Origin: an archaeon
GTDB taxonomy: Archaea > Thermoplasmatota > Thermoplasmata > WALJ01
Reading direction: 5' to 3'
NCBI GenBank assembly: GCA_024278375.1
Contig: JAJRTH010000075.1
Coordinates: forward strand, 1 to 52,584
DNA length: 52,584 nt
The notes under the pieces are model-generated. The model made no database searches. It had not been told where the DNA came from and saw only the letters and a program-made list of their open reading frames with translations. Shown here in pieces: positions 43,282-52,584 of the stretch (its first letter is position 1; every line of letters begins with the position of its first letter). The position numbers were made by a program, and so were the translations under genes.

Positions 43282-45207
43282 CTATTCGTTTGATGTGGAA
43301 TGCGATGCATCCGAGAGGAAATTCTCTACATCCTTTCTGGGATGCTCGGTTTTTCTCATATCTATCCGGTCTATCAGCTGAACGGCTCTTCTGTCCAGTA
43401 TAACAGCAACTCCTCTGTCTTTTTCCGTCCTTATGAGCCGGCCTATGGTCTGTAAAAGCTTCCTTATTGTCGGCGCTCTAACCGTATATTCCCAGCCTTT
43501 TCCGAACTTAATGTCATAATAGCGTTCCATTGCTCTCTGTTTTGCTGTTGGTTTTGGATATGGCAAGCCGATTATGACCACAACTTCCAGAGAGTCCTCG
43601 GGAAAGTCTATACCCTCGCTTATCCTTCCACCCATCACCGCCATCAGAACACTGTCCCGGTCAGTCCTGAAGCGCTCCACCTTTGCCATGATATCCGGTG
43701 TCGACTCGCCCCTTTTCTCTGTATGAACCTTTTTTCCTGTCGAAGCCAGGCGCATATGCCACCCGTCTTCCAGAAACCTGTCCATCATCGAAAAGCTGGG
43801 AAAGAAAACAGCGACATTCCTTCCCCGGAGAGAGGCGATTTCCAGGGAAAGCTCCTCCAGAACGGATACGTTTGCACTGTTCTTCCTCATCTCCTCATAC
43901 CTTGTTGTTGCCGCAGGACTATACAGAATAAGCCGATTCTCTGCCGGAAAGGGAGATTTCACCCTCATTATCTCCGTGTCGAACGACAGACCTATGGTAT
44001 CTCGGTACTCCTCCATCGGTTCGAGGGTTCCCGACATATGGACACTGGCGTGTGCGAGATTCAGAACGTCTGTGGCCAGAGATGCATCCATGCAGTATGC
44101 CTCGAGCCTCGGGTTTTTCCCTCCTTTTATGAGCTTTATATATTCGTTCGCCTCCAGATGTGTCCAGAAGGATATGAAATCGCCGAGGACATAGATGTAT
44201 GACCTCGGGAGCTTCCCTTCCTCCTTCCTCTTCTCCCTTATTATATCCCCGAAGTTCATCAGGTTGGATGCCATGAGGTCTATCTTTCTAGAATTTATCT
44301 TCAGTTCTGACATGAGTTCCTCCTCGAATGCTCCCGGAGGGATGAAGGAGTCCTCCTCGCCTTTCGGGATGTACTCTTCGGTCATGGCACTTATGATGTT
44401 CTTTACGATATCTATCACATCCGCCACGCTCGTACCGTCGAGAACCTCCGGGTCTCCGAAGCGTTTCACCTCACCGTAAGCATTGGAAAGGCTCCTTATG
44501 CTCAGGTCCGCGGATATCAGTTCCCTTGCGAACTCTGGGAGGTTATGTGCCTCGTCCACTATGACTATCAGGTCTTTTATTGAGACCGCCATCCAGGAAA
44601 GAAGGGCCCTCCGTATGTTGGGATTGAAGAAGTAGATGTACGGTGCGGAAACGAGGATGGCTCCATTCATAAGCTCCTTATTTGCTTCATATGGACATAT
44701 TCTTTCCTCCAGGCAGAATTTCACGAACTCTCCTGCTGTAGGGGTCTCGTCGGCAACCCATCTCCTTAGCTCTTTTATGTCGTATTCGACAGTCTCTGCG
44801 TAGTAGGGACAGGCCTCATCCTCGCCTTTGAGCACCCTTCTCTTCCGCTCGGAACAGAGCTTTGCCAGCTCTTCCGCAGTCCCCTTTTTAAGATCGTCAT
44901 CCTTCATCGCGAGAGGGCACATGTTCGCCCTTCCCTGGAGAACTATGCCGTATATCGCCGATTTGTTGACCTTCTTTATTTCTCTGAGTTCTGCCATTAC
45001 CTGGTCCTGCTGGCTGTTTGTTCTTGTTAAGTACAGGACCTTCTTACCGTTATTTATTGCATATTCGAGAGATGGATGGAGAGCGCTCACCGTCTTTCCC
45101 GTGCCTGTTCCAGCCTCGGCTATCAGGTGTCTTTCCTCAGATATCGTCCGGTATATGGTTTCCATGAACTCTTTCTGGCCTTCTCTCGGCTCGTACGGGA
45201 ATTCCAC
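43282..45207 (-). CDS. XPD/DinG-like Fe-S superfamily 2 helicase
   Basis: The 641-residue protein has the SF2 motifs EAGTGTGKTVSAL (Walker A) and IVDEAHNLPE (DEAH). The late motifs include GGRISEGIDFPEDSLEVVVI and QTIGRLIRTEKDRG. Four Cys for the [4Fe-4S] cluster lie between motifs Ia and II (MCPLAM, LCSERK, ACPYYA, ICPYEA). XPD unwinds DNA 5'-3' in repair. Archaeal XPD-like proteins often lack TFIIH partners, and no such partners are seen here. Complete; tail end close to aIF1A. Confidence 0.93.
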   Translation of the reverse strand: MEFPYEPREGQKEFMETIYRTISEERHLIAEAGTGTGKTVSALHPSLEYAINNGKKVLYLTRTNSQQDQVMAELREIKKVNKSAIYGIVLQGRANMCPLAMKDDDLKKGTAEELAKLCSERKRRVLKGEDEACPYYAETVEYDIKELRRWVADETPTAGEFVKFCLEERICPYEANKELMNGAILVSAPYIYFFNPNIRRALLSWMAVSIKDLIVIVDEAHNLPEFARELISADLSIRSLSNAYGEVKRFGDPEVLDGTSVADVIDIVKNIISAMTEEYIPKGEEDSFIPPGAFEEELMSELKINSRKIDLMASNLMNFGDIIREKRKEEGKLPRSYIYVLGDFISFWTHLEANEYIKLIKGGKNPRLEAYCMDASLATDVLNLAHASVHMSGTLEPMEEYRDTIGLSFDTEIMRVKSPFPAENRLILYSPAATTRYEEMRKNSANVSVLEELSLEIASLRGRNVAVFFPSFSMMDRFLEDGWHMRLASTGKKVHTEKRGESTPDIMAKVERFRTDRDSVLMAVMGGRISEGIDFPEDSLEVVVIIGLPYPKPTAKQRAMERYYDIKFGKGWEYTVRAPTIRKLLQTIGRLIRTEKDRGVAVILDRRAVQLIDRIDMRKTEHPRKDVENFLSDASHSTSNE

Positions 45208-45361
45208 GGTTGAAAAGGAGAGGAGGTATTAATAAAGGTTTGAGAGGGTCGGGTGAAAGTATGGTTTTTGAAAATGCATATGGCATATCTGTCCGCCAAA
45301 ACTTTTTAAACCCCTTCAAATTGAGCACCATGCCAAATCATAGGCTCACGGAGGAAAAAAG

Positions 45362-45994
45362 ATGATCGAGGCCACTCTGGCCGTGAAAATGACGGAGAGC
45401 TGGATAAGGGACATCCTTTTGAAGTATCCTGTGACCATAAAGTTTCTCGGCTGGCTGCCTTCTGGAAATAGTGAGGGTGGAAAGAGCCTTATCGAGATAA
45501 GGGGTCCCGAGGACACAATTGTTGATGTTTCGGAATCTCTCAAAGATAACCCCTTCATCTGTAATATACAGGTCTCAAAGGTGGGAAAGGGGAGCATGCT
45601 TGGAACCGTGGAGCTCAATAAATGCGCCATATGTAAGGCGATTCCCGATACGGACTGTTTTCTCACTCACGGAGTCACCACGGAAGACGGTGCTCTTCTT
45701 CTCAGAGTAATGGCTGGTGAGAGGAAGAATCTCAGGCAGTTCATCACTAAACTGGAGGATGATGGCTGCGAGGTTCGGATAATATCCCTCAGAGACCCGG
45801 AAAAAGAGGACCTGCTCACCGAGAGGCAGGAGGAAATCCTAAGAACAGCATATGAGATGGGCTATTTCGAATATCCAAAGAGGGTTAACATAAAGACCCT
45901 GGCCGAGAGGCTGGGAATGTCCATATCCACTCTCTCGGAGATGCTGAGAAAAAGCGAAAAAAAGGTGCTGGAATACTATTTTTCAGCAAAATGA
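45362..45994 (+). CDS. HTH-10 (Bat-like) transcriptional regulator
   Basis: The 210-residue protein ends with the HTH-10 domain of bacterioopsin-activator-like regulators (LLTERQEEILRTAYEMGYFEYPKRVNI, LAERLGMSISTLSEMLRKSEKKVL). It begins with a small sensor-like part containing KCAICKAIPDTDCF, three Cys that could bind a metal or sense redox. The ATG has CGGAGG upstream. It overlaps the metallophosphoesterase gene tail to tail by 19 bp. Confidence 0.88.
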   Translation: MIEATLAVKMTESWIRDILLKYPVTIKFLGWLPSGNSEGGKSLIEIRGPEDTIVDVSESLKDNPFICNIQVSKVGKGSMLGTVELNKCAICKAIPDTDCFLTHGVTTEDGALLLRVMAGERKNLRQFITKLEDDGCEVRIISLRDPEKEDLLTERQEEILRTAYEMGYFEYPKRVNIKTLAERLGMSISTLSEMLRKSEKKVLEYYFSAK

Positions 45995-46620
45995 TGTATT
46001 TCCGCGCTTATCTGTTCTTCTATCTCTATAACTGCAAAATTTCCGTTCTTCACCGGTCCGGGATTTACAAACAGAATGCCGCCATGTTCCTCGATGCCGG
46101 GAGACTCGTGTATGTGTCCGAAAAGAGCCATTCTCGGCCTGTGTTTTTCGATTATTTTTCTTATGGATTCGCTGCCTCCTCTGTGGCCGAACATCGTTTT
46201 GTCAAGGATCCCGAAGGGTGGTGTATGAGTCACCAGAATATCCGTACCCGGGGCAATTGCATCCAGAATCGTGTATATGTTCTTCTCCGAATATGTGAAA
46301 AGCGTTGAAAAGGGCAACGGATTGGATGCGCCGAGACCTGCGAAGACAACACCCTCTATTTCCGCCCTTTTACCGTGTATATCAACGGTTTCGGTTTCTT
46401 CGAATATATCAACGATGTCCGGAAGGTCACAGTTTCCGGGAACCGCCGCTTTTTTGCCCGGTATTTTCGAAAGTATCCTTTTCGCATCGTCTTTCGTCCC
46501 GAAATGCGTTATATCACCGGAAATTACCGTCAGATCGGGGCCAATCTCCCTTATCTCTCCGGCTAAAACCCGAACGGCTTTCATCGAAGCGTGGATATCC
46601 GAGACGGCGACCATCTTCAT
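45976..46620 (-). CDS. Calcineurin-like metallophosphoesterase
   Basis: The 214-residue protein has the two-metal motifs in order: SDIHASMKAV (D-x-H), ISGDITHFG (GD), PGNCDLPD (GNCD), a later His in VTHTPPFG and FGHIHESPG (GH-x-H). It hydrolyses phosphodiesters or phosphomonoesters; the substrate is unknown. It is encoded just downstream of polC on the same strand. Confidence 0.88.
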   Translation of the reverse strand: MKMVAVSDIHASMKAVRVLAGEIREIGPDLTVISGDITHFGTKDDAKRILSKIPGKKAAVPGNCDLPDIVDIFEETETVDIHGKRAEIEGVVFAGLGASNPLPFSTLFTYSEKNIYTILDAIAPGTDILVTHTPPFGILDKTMFGHRGGSESIRKIIEKHRPRMALFGHIHESPGIEEHGGILFVNPGPVKNGNFAVIEIEEQISAEIHHFAEK

Positions 46621-46622
46621 GC

Positions 46623-49600
46623 TCAGAAGAACTTATAGAGGGTTTTAAACCTTGTCTCCTCGTTGTCGAAAAGGGATTCCATATTTCTCGCCAGAATCTC
46701 GACCCTCTGTGCCATATACGGAGATATTCTGTATTTGGTGGCCAGTCTCCTAGTTATCTTCACATATTTCTCCACACTGCTCTGATGCACCGTCAGAACG
46801 AGCTTTCCACCGCATTTTTCGCATTTTCCGTACAGAGGGACCCTCCTGTACTTCGTTCCGCAGGTCGTGCATCTGACCGTCTGGGTTGCGAACGCCCTCA
46901 TGTTTCCCATTATGTCCCTTATGAAATGACTGGAGATTATCTTCTCGGCCACGTATTTCTCGTCAACAGCGTCTATCTTCTCCGCAAGATTCATCTGGCC
47001 GTTTATTTTGTCTTCCATGGATTTCAGAACCGTGTATTTCGATTTTATCGGACCTTCGGAGATGTCCGTGGTATCGTGGGTAAAATCGAGATTCTCATAC
47101 TGTTCTTCCCTCCCAATCCTCTTTTTGACATGATCTATGAGGTTCGTAACATCCTTGGGATTGACATACTCCATCGTTGCCCTGTAGAATTCCAGCGGAT
47201 AGCGCTCCATGACATCCACATTGTGCGCCTCCTTGTCTATCTCCGCAGGCTTTATCTTCGTCGTGAGAACAAGGGGGGCGTCCATCAATCCGCCGCGGGT
47301 CGAGGGCAGAAAAGACCGTTAAAAGTTTATCAGACCGTCGAGAAGCAGCATTATGCAGTCTTCGTCGCCGTCGCAGTTCCTTCTCTTTGCCGTGTGGAAA
47401 TACGGATGAGCCAGCCCTATGTTCGCTCTGGTGTAGCCTATTATTCTGGCCAGAACCCCTCCCGATGTATGTGGTGCGAGCCCCATGACAAGATGACCTA
47501 TGAGGTCCTCAGGGCTCTCGGCATTGTAAAAGCGCGGGAGGCCGTATATCTTTTCCAGCTCGTCGTCCACGAATTTCGAGACCTTCAGCAGATATTCGCC
47601 GGCTTTTCTCGAGGGTATTATGTCCTGCGGCAGCAGTTCCAAGAGCTGGTTCTCGTCCACAAGTTCCTTACCCTCGACATCTTCGGTGTATCCCAGTCTC
47701 CGTGCCGTTTCCACGCCTATCCCTATCTCTCTGGGTCTGAAATGCGTCAGCGGGACATCGGTCATGTCGAACCTGCATGTGCCGTCCTTGAAAACGAAAA
47801 TCCCGTGTTTCGCCCTCAAAATGCCCTTTTCAAGTATTTCGGGCGTCTTTTCCCTGGAGATCATACCTTTGACGCCTTTTATATCCGGAATCCTTTCTCC
47901 GAGCTTTTCGGCCGCTTCCGCCAGAAGTTCCTTTATCGGCATATCCTGCTCACGCGCTCTGCCATCAAATACGGTGGGTCCGCCGCAAATGGGACAGTAA
48001 GGAAGTATGGTCCTCTTTTCGCATTCGCTGTTCGTGCATTTTCTTATACCGACCTCCACCTTTATCCTGCCTTTTCTGGCGGCTTCTTTTATCAGCCTCT
48101 GGTTTCCTCCGAATCCGCCTATGGGGAAGAGTATGTGTGGTGCCGGGTCCATCTTACGTTCCTTCGCCTTTTCCGGTCTCCCCATCCTTGCCCCAATTCT
48201 CGTCGGTGCCTTCGCCATTATCTTTATTCCGGAGAGTTCCGATACGAGAGAAAGAGCATCTTCCGATTCAGGAAGTTTTTCCGCATTGAACCCCTCCTTC
48301 GAGGGTTTCAATCCAAGTGTGTATGCGAGCGCTCTCCCCTTCCCTATGATGTATGTGCCATCTCTTGATTTATGGAGAGCTCCCAGTTTTATAAGGATTT
48401 CCTTTATATCTGCATTTTCTGGAATTTTCAGCCCCTCGCCCTCAAGTTCTCCTTTTTCTGCTATGTACTCCCTGAGTTTTCCTATCTCTCGGGGTTCCAT
48501 ATCGTGCCAGAAGAAATTGAAGCTCGGATGCAGAGGAACACCGTATTTTTTTGAGAATTCGAATGCTTCGTCCGCGCTCCAATTCGCGTGCCCCTCCGGA
48601 ATTTTCCCGTATTTTTCCTTGGCCTCGAGTTCCCACCATTCCACGGAAAACGATGCTGGCATTAGCGGATGGTTGTTCTCGAGGAACTCGCCGAACGGAA
48701 TTAGTATCTCACCGATATCAGCTATTCTTTTCACATCTTTTCTGAGACCTTTCATCTCCTCGCCGCTGTTTATCTGCACAAAATCCCCGTTCTTGAGGAG
48801 TACCATCGGCCCCTCTATGGTATCGCAGGGGGTAATCACTCCCGCTTTGCCGGGTCTTTCTATCTTTATCTGTGTGCCCAGGGCGGTAAAATCGTCCAGA
48901 ACATACATGGTCGCTGGATTCACCGCTATTGCCGCTATGCCTGTGGTTCTGCCCCTCCCGTATCTCAGTCTGAAACCTCCTTTTTTGCTCGGGTCGGCCA
49001 GTACGGGTCTGCCTGCGAGAACCTCCTTGATGAACTTGTAGTTCGGACCTATGGCATTTCCCTCCTTGGATTTTCCCTTGCCGTGCTTGTCTATGAACTC
49101 TCCTATGAAATCCCAGCCATCGATTTTCAGGGAATCCACATACTTCTTTATCTTGCTCGCTTTCAGGCACATGCCCTCTGCGATAACCAGACATGCACCC
49201 CCTCTGAGCCTGTTGGTCTCCACCCTCTGAAGATTTCTGTAACCTGAAACCTCCTCCTCTTCCGTACCCTCACCGTCTATGCATATCGGACAGTTCCTCA
49301 CAATGAGCTCTATCTCCTCCGGACTCGGTTTGTACTGAAGATGTTGTGCCCTCTCATAGAGAGGTATCTCTTCCTTGTATCTCTCAATCTCCTCATCTCT
49401 CGGCTTGTATCTGTCTATTCCGAACTCCCTTCTTACGACATCTCCTATGAGAACGCTCATGGCCTGTCCGGTTCCTCCGGCTGACCTTATGGGGCCAGCG
49501 AAGTATATGGAAAGATATCTCGTGCCGTCATCGTTCTCCTTTGTCCGGACACCCACTATCCCCTCCAGAGGCGCGACGAGTATGCCTTCGGTGAGCACCG

Positions 49601-49940
49601 CCAGCCCGAGTCTTATGGCGGTGTCTATGGCCTCTTCCATGCTGACGGTCTTTCTGAGCCTTTTTGCGGTTCTTTTCGCCATCTCGATGGCTATGAGCTC
49701 CCTGTTGTCCACCTCTTCGTTAAGCTTTCTTATCTCCTCAGCGACTCCCTCCACGGGATAACCCTGCTGGAGAAGGAGTTTCTCCACTCTCATGGCCAGG
49801 TCCCTCGCTCTGGGGATCTCCACCTCATCTTTCGGGTCCTTGTGTTTCTTCCTCGCACTCTCGGCTATCGCATAACAGCGTTCCGCCTCCGCTTCAAGTT
49901 CGTCGAAGTATTTCCCGATTTTTTCCGAATATTCCGCCAT
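46623..49940 (-). CDS. polC: DNA polymerase D large subunit (DP2), interrupted by one in-frame TAA
   Basis: DP2 is the catalytic subunit of the replicative D-family polymerase. The first frame (873 residues) runs from MAEYSEKIGKYFDELE through the catalytic NCDGDED (about residues 855-861) and ends ...LLLDGLINF at a TAA (47319-47321). Directly in frame behind it the sequence encodes RSFLPSTRGGLMDAPLVL, which is the standard DP2 continuation. The C-terminal 221 residues, including the Cys zinc site (CTTCGTKYRR, CEKCGGKLVL) and the end KTLYKFF, are then intact. Homologues have Ser at the stop (NFSK/R), so TCA to TAA is the likely change. The TTG at 47288 has no ribosome-binding site, which argues against a true split gene. 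No intein is present. Confidence 0.93.
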
Positions 49941-50048
49941 TTCTCATCCTTTTCCTGTGGAGTTGAGCGCCGCTTCATCCCTTTGTGTTGAAGGTATATA
50001 TGTCTTATGCTGTGAAAAAACTTAATACCCTTCATGCATTCCCCTCCA

Positions 50049-50795
50049 ATGCTCCGTATAAGAAATCTTGCCAGCGGAAGTTCCGGTAATTCCACGCTCT
50101 TATGGACGGATGAGACGGCGATACTCCTGGATGCGGGGCTGAGCGCTTTGCGGATTCGGAGGAGGATCGAGGACTCGGGGTTCGATATAGAGGAGATAGA
50201 GGCCATTCTGATATCTCACGAGCACATAGACCACATAAGAGGCATAGAGAGGCTGTCAAAAAGGTACGGGATAAGGGTCTATGCGAACGAGGGCACATGG
50301 CTCGGAATAAAGAAAGATGTGGAGAAAAGAGGAAAGCTGAAGGATGAGATGGTGTTTGGGGACATCAGGATTTCAAGCTTCCCTGTCCCGCACGATGCGA
50401 ACGATCCCGTTGGATTTCAGGTAATGCACAATGGAAACAAGGCGGTGGTCGTAACGGATGTCGGACATCCAACGAAATATCTGAAGAGCGCACTCAAAGA
50501 ATCATCAGTGATAATAATAGAATCGAATCACGATGTTGGCCTGCTCAAAAATGGCCCGTATCCGTACTATCTGAAGCAGAGAATTCTCGGTCCGGAAGGG
50601 CATCTTTCAAATGAGGACTGCGGGAAGGTTCTCAGGGAAGTGGTAAACGAGGACACGGTTGCGGTGATGCTGGCCCATCTCAGTGAGCACAACAACACAC
50701 CCGAGCTTGCGGAGAGAACCGTGAAGGAATATGCTGGAGAAGATGTGAGGATAATGCTCACAGGAAGGGAGGCAGCACCGGAGATAAGGCTATGA
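50049..50795 (+). CDS. Metallo-beta-lactamase fold hydrolase (YycJ/WalJ-like)
   Basis: The protein of about 248 residues begins MLRIRNLASGSSGNSTLL and has the HEHIDHIRGI zinc motif at about 58-67, then PVPHDANDP, TDVGHPT, and SNHDVGLL. The YycJ group are nucleases or phosphodiesterases whose substrate in archaea is open. A TATA-like CTTAATA near 50021 places transcription start at the ATG of 50049 (leaderless), rather than at the ATG at 50034. Confidence 0.85.
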   Translation: MLRIRNLASGSSGNSTLLWTDETAILLDAGLSALRIRRRIEDSGFDIEEIEAILISHEHIDHIRGIERLSKRYGIRVYANEGTWLGIKKDVEKRGKLKDEMVFGDIRISSFPVPHDANDPVGFQVMHNGNKAVVVTDVGHPTKYLKSALKESSVIIIESNHDVGLLKNGPYPYYLKQRILGPEGHLSNEDCGKVLREVVNEDTVAVMLAHLSEHNNTPELAERTVKEYAGEDVRIMLTGREAAPEIRL

Positions 50796-50854
50796 TTTTT
50801 CAAAAACATGGAGATGATGATTTAGACAACAGCAGAACCGGAAACCTTTTCGTT

Positions 50855-51781
50855 TCATAACTTGGACACATTCCTCTCTTCCCCCTCTTTCCACAGCTTT
50901 ATTCTCTCTGCTGCATGCCTGACCATGTCCTGAAACCAGTTCTTATAGGTTCCCGCGGAGTGGGGGCTCAAAACGATGTTTTCCAGCTCCTCAAAGGGAT
51001 AGTCCTGTTTGAACCCCTTTCCATAGTGCCACCAGACATCAATGGCAGCTGTGAACTCCGGGTTTTCTTTCAAATGCTCATAGAGGTCATTTTCGACGAC
51101 TATCTTTCCCCTTGAAATGTTCACGAGAACGGCATCCTTTTTCATAGAATTAAGCCTTTTTCTGTCGATGAGTCCCTTTGTTTCAGGTTTGAGCGGAAGG
51201 GTTACAAAAACGGCATCCGCCTCTTTCAGCATATCGTCCAGTTCGTCAATTGTTCCGATTCTTTCAACCGGAATATCTCCTTCATATCTCCCGCTCCGAT
51301 TTACTGCTGTTATCCTCATCCCAAGGCAGGAGAGCATCCTTCCAAGCTCCCGGCCAATGTGCCCGAAGCCGAGAATCAATGCCTTTTTTCCCCTTATAAG
51401 CCGGCTTTCAAGAAGCTGCGGAAACTCTCCATTTCTCATCTTTCTCTCGCGATATGGAATCTTTTTCATCGCGGAAAGGAAGAGCGCAAGTCCGTGCTCG
51501 GCAACTGACACCGCATTAGCTCCCGCGTTTGAGCACACAGCAACTCCTTCGGGAATAACGGAGAAATTGATGTGGTCCGTGCCTGCAGTGAGCGTCTGGA
51601 TCATCTTAAGCCCCTTCATCCTCGGAATAAGATGTTCAACATCGCGCCAGTGAAACACGAGGAGAACCTCGGCGCTCTCCACGAACTCATCATCAGCCTC
51701 ATCGAGGCACCTTATATCGGCATCGGGCAGGATTTCACGGACAATGTCAAGGTCCCGGCAGAATGATGTGAGGATTTTCAC
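50855..51781 (-). CDS. D-isomer-specific 2-hydroxyacid dehydrogenase
   Basis: The 308-residue enzyme has the NAD-binding motif ILGFGHIGRELGRML, the catalytic Arg in NISRGKIV, the following acidic residue, and the catalytic His in SPHSAGTY. It oxidises or reduces a 2-hydroxyacid with NAD(H). Starts at GTG 51781. The substrate (for example glycerate, glyoxylate, phosphoglycerate or lactate) cannot be decided. A hairpin-forming sequence sits 26 bp upstream. Confidence 0.9.
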   Translation of the reverse strand: MKILTSFCRDLDIVREILPDADIRCLDEADDEFVESAEVLLVFHWRDVEHLIPRMKGLKMIQTLTAGTDHINFSVIPEGVAVCSNAGANAVSVAEHGLALFLSAMKKIPYRERKMRNGEFPQLLESRLIRGKKALILGFGHIGRELGRMLSCLGMRITAVNRSGRYEGDIPVERIGTIDELDDMLKEADAVFVTLPLKPETKGLIDRKRLNSMKKDAVLVNISRGKIVVENDLYEHLKENPEFTAAIDVWWHYGKGFKQDYPFEELENIVLSPHSAGTYKNWFQDMVRHAAERIKLWKEGEERNVSKL

Positions 51782-51806
51782 GGATGGGAATTGGAGTGGG
51801 GATAAA

Positions 51807-51827
51807 TAGGTTTAGGGGTGAAACCTA
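51807..51827. repeat. 7-bp inverted repeat between dehydrogenase and methyltransferase genes
   Basis: TAGGTTT and AAACCTA flank AGGGGTG. It lies in a 219-bp AT-rich gap (51782-52000) that otherwise holds no gene, and is close to the dehydrogenase start. It could be an operator or a weak terminator. Confidence 0.35.
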
Positions 51828-52000
51828 AACAATATATTTTCTATTGAAATATTGTATGCTATTAGTAAAAAAGTTTAAAAAGTATAAACAATATAGGGAT
51901 TCGTGAGCATTCATTCCAGAAAAACATTAGATAAATATCCGTTAAAAATAGTTAGATGCTATCTTATAAATATATCTCATTATGCAAAAGGAGAAGATAA

Positions 52001-52462
52001 ATGGAAACAATAAATCTCATTCCAAAAAAATTGAAAATATCGGATAAATTCGAAAAAGATGCGGATGTAGTGTTGTATATAGGAGACACTCTCGAATTAC
52101 TTGACCAAATCCCTGATGAAACAGCGTCTTTAGTTGTAACTTCTCCACCATACAATATAGGAAAACCTTATGAGAAAAGATTGGATTTAAACATATATGT
52201 AAAGCAGCAAGAAAAAGTAATAAAAGAAGCTGTTAGGATAACAAAAGAGAATGGAAGTATATGCTGGCAGGTTGGAAATTACGTTGAAAACGGAAGAATA
52301 ATTCCTCTTGACATATTGTTGTATCCAATTTTTGATAAATTGGGATTGAAATTAAGAAACAGAATAGTATGGCATTTCGGTCATGGACTCCACGCAAGAA
52401 AAAGATTTTCAGGCAGATATGAGGTAATATTATGGTTTACAAAATCGAGACTGCCAAGTTAA
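52001..52462 (+). pseudogene. DNA methyltransferase (N4-cytosine/N6-adenine type), truncated by an insertion sequence
   Basis: The frame encodes 153 residues. It has TSPPYNIGKPYEK (catalytic (S/D)PPY motif) and a C-terminal strand (RIVWHFGHGLHARKRFSGRYEVILWFTK) close to the usual middle of this family. After WFTK the frame runs into unrelated sequence and stops. Families of this type continue with a SAM-binding FxGxG motif, which is missing. The ATG has AAGGAGAAG upstream. The gene is AT-rich and unlike its neighbours, which fits a mobile restriction-modification remnant. Confidence 0.75.
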
Positions 52463-52584
52463 GAAATCCAGTAATTGTAGAATAGAATGAAGGATTCCAA
52501 CCATGATTCCACCGTTGCTATCCTTGCATTTTCTGGAAATCTGTTCCAGAACCTTTTGGTTCTGGATTTCAGCACATCGAACCA
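52459..52584 (-). mobile_element. C-terminal end of a transposase (partial, runs off the window)
   Basis: The minus strand encodes WFDVLKSRTKRFWNRFPENA, then RIATVESWLESFILFYNYWI, and stops at 52459-52461. This Trp/Tyr/Phe-rich ending resembles the C-terminus of archaeal DDE transposases of insertion sequences. The bases just after the stop (up to about 52443) would be the outer end of the element, where it cut the methyltransferase gene. The rest of the element lies to the right of the window. Confidence 0.65.

Noticed and set aside
46305..48368. 687-codon open frame on the plus strand opposite polC
   Set aside because: It is antisense to a conserved gene; its Arg/Phe/Ser-rich product is a typical shadow frame.
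46623..49940. Intein in DP2
   Set aside because: DP2 is a known intein host near NCDGDED, but there is no inserted domain here. The frame continues with host sequence directly after the TAA.
1..52584. CRISPR array, rRNA, origin of replication
   Set aside because: No regularly spaced direct repeats, no rRNA sequence, and no Orc1/Cdc6 gene or clustered ORB-like repeats were seen.

Overview
This 52.6-kb window is chromosomal DNA of a euryarchaeon. The evidence is the D-family DNA polymerase large subunit, topoisomerase VI A and B, FEN1, a RIO1 kinase, aIF1A, ribosomal protein S3Ae, a TrmB regulator, an aCPSF2-type nuclease, a PGF-CTERM surface protein and an intron in tRNA-Met. TATA boxes about 25 nt upstream of start sites, strong GGAGG ribosome-binding sites and frequent TTG starts fit this. 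An anaerobic member of the Thermoplasmatota side of the Euryarchaeota is my best guess, but no rRNA is present to settle it.

Layout. 1-12 kb: fragments of surface proteins, a beta-CASP nuclease, a beta-helix surface protein, the TrkA/TrkH potassium system, a TrmB regulator, a TPR protein, a TumE-like toxin-antitoxin pair and a korDABC 2-oxoacid:ferredoxin oxidoreductase operon. 12-17 kb: S3Ae with an extra helix-hairpin-helix tail, intron-containing tRNA-Met, phosphoglucose/phosphomannose isomerase, and topoisomerase VI. 17.3-23.4 kb: a tightly overlapping seven-gene signalling cassette (CheF-like, V4R sensor, KaiC-like ATPase, roadblock-like, coiled-coil/winged-helix, two paralogous unknown proteins). 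This is the best candidate for an undescribed system. A second KaiC-like/roadblock pair lies just beyond it, past a GNAT gene.

25.9-31.8 kb: queH, a citrate lyase operon citDEF divergent from an MFS carrier, and a polytopic membrane protein. 32-39 kb: AhpD-like protein, FEN1, PGF-CTERM protein, a four-gene unit with a Ras-like GTPase, tRNA-Lys, a YjbQ protein and an MTAP-family phosphorylase. 39.4-39.8 kb: tRNA-Ala and tRNA-Val, each preceded by a partial copy of its own 5' half. 39.8-50 kb: informational genes (argS, KH protein, RIO1, aIF1A, XPD-like helicase, PolD large subunit). The right end has a DNA methyltransferase cut off by an insertion sequence.

A notable cross-cutting observation: four genes (korA, the KH-domain protein, the GNAT gene and polC) each carry exactly one in-frame stop codon, with conserved reading frame on both sides. 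In three of them the expected sense codon is clear and in the fourth it is plausible; all can be explained by a G:C to T:A transversion. An unusual Arg in place of the cofactor-bearing Ser of CitD fits the same change. Consensus error or oxidative damage in the source DNA is the simplest explanation, but read-level checking is needed before treating these genes as broken or recoded.
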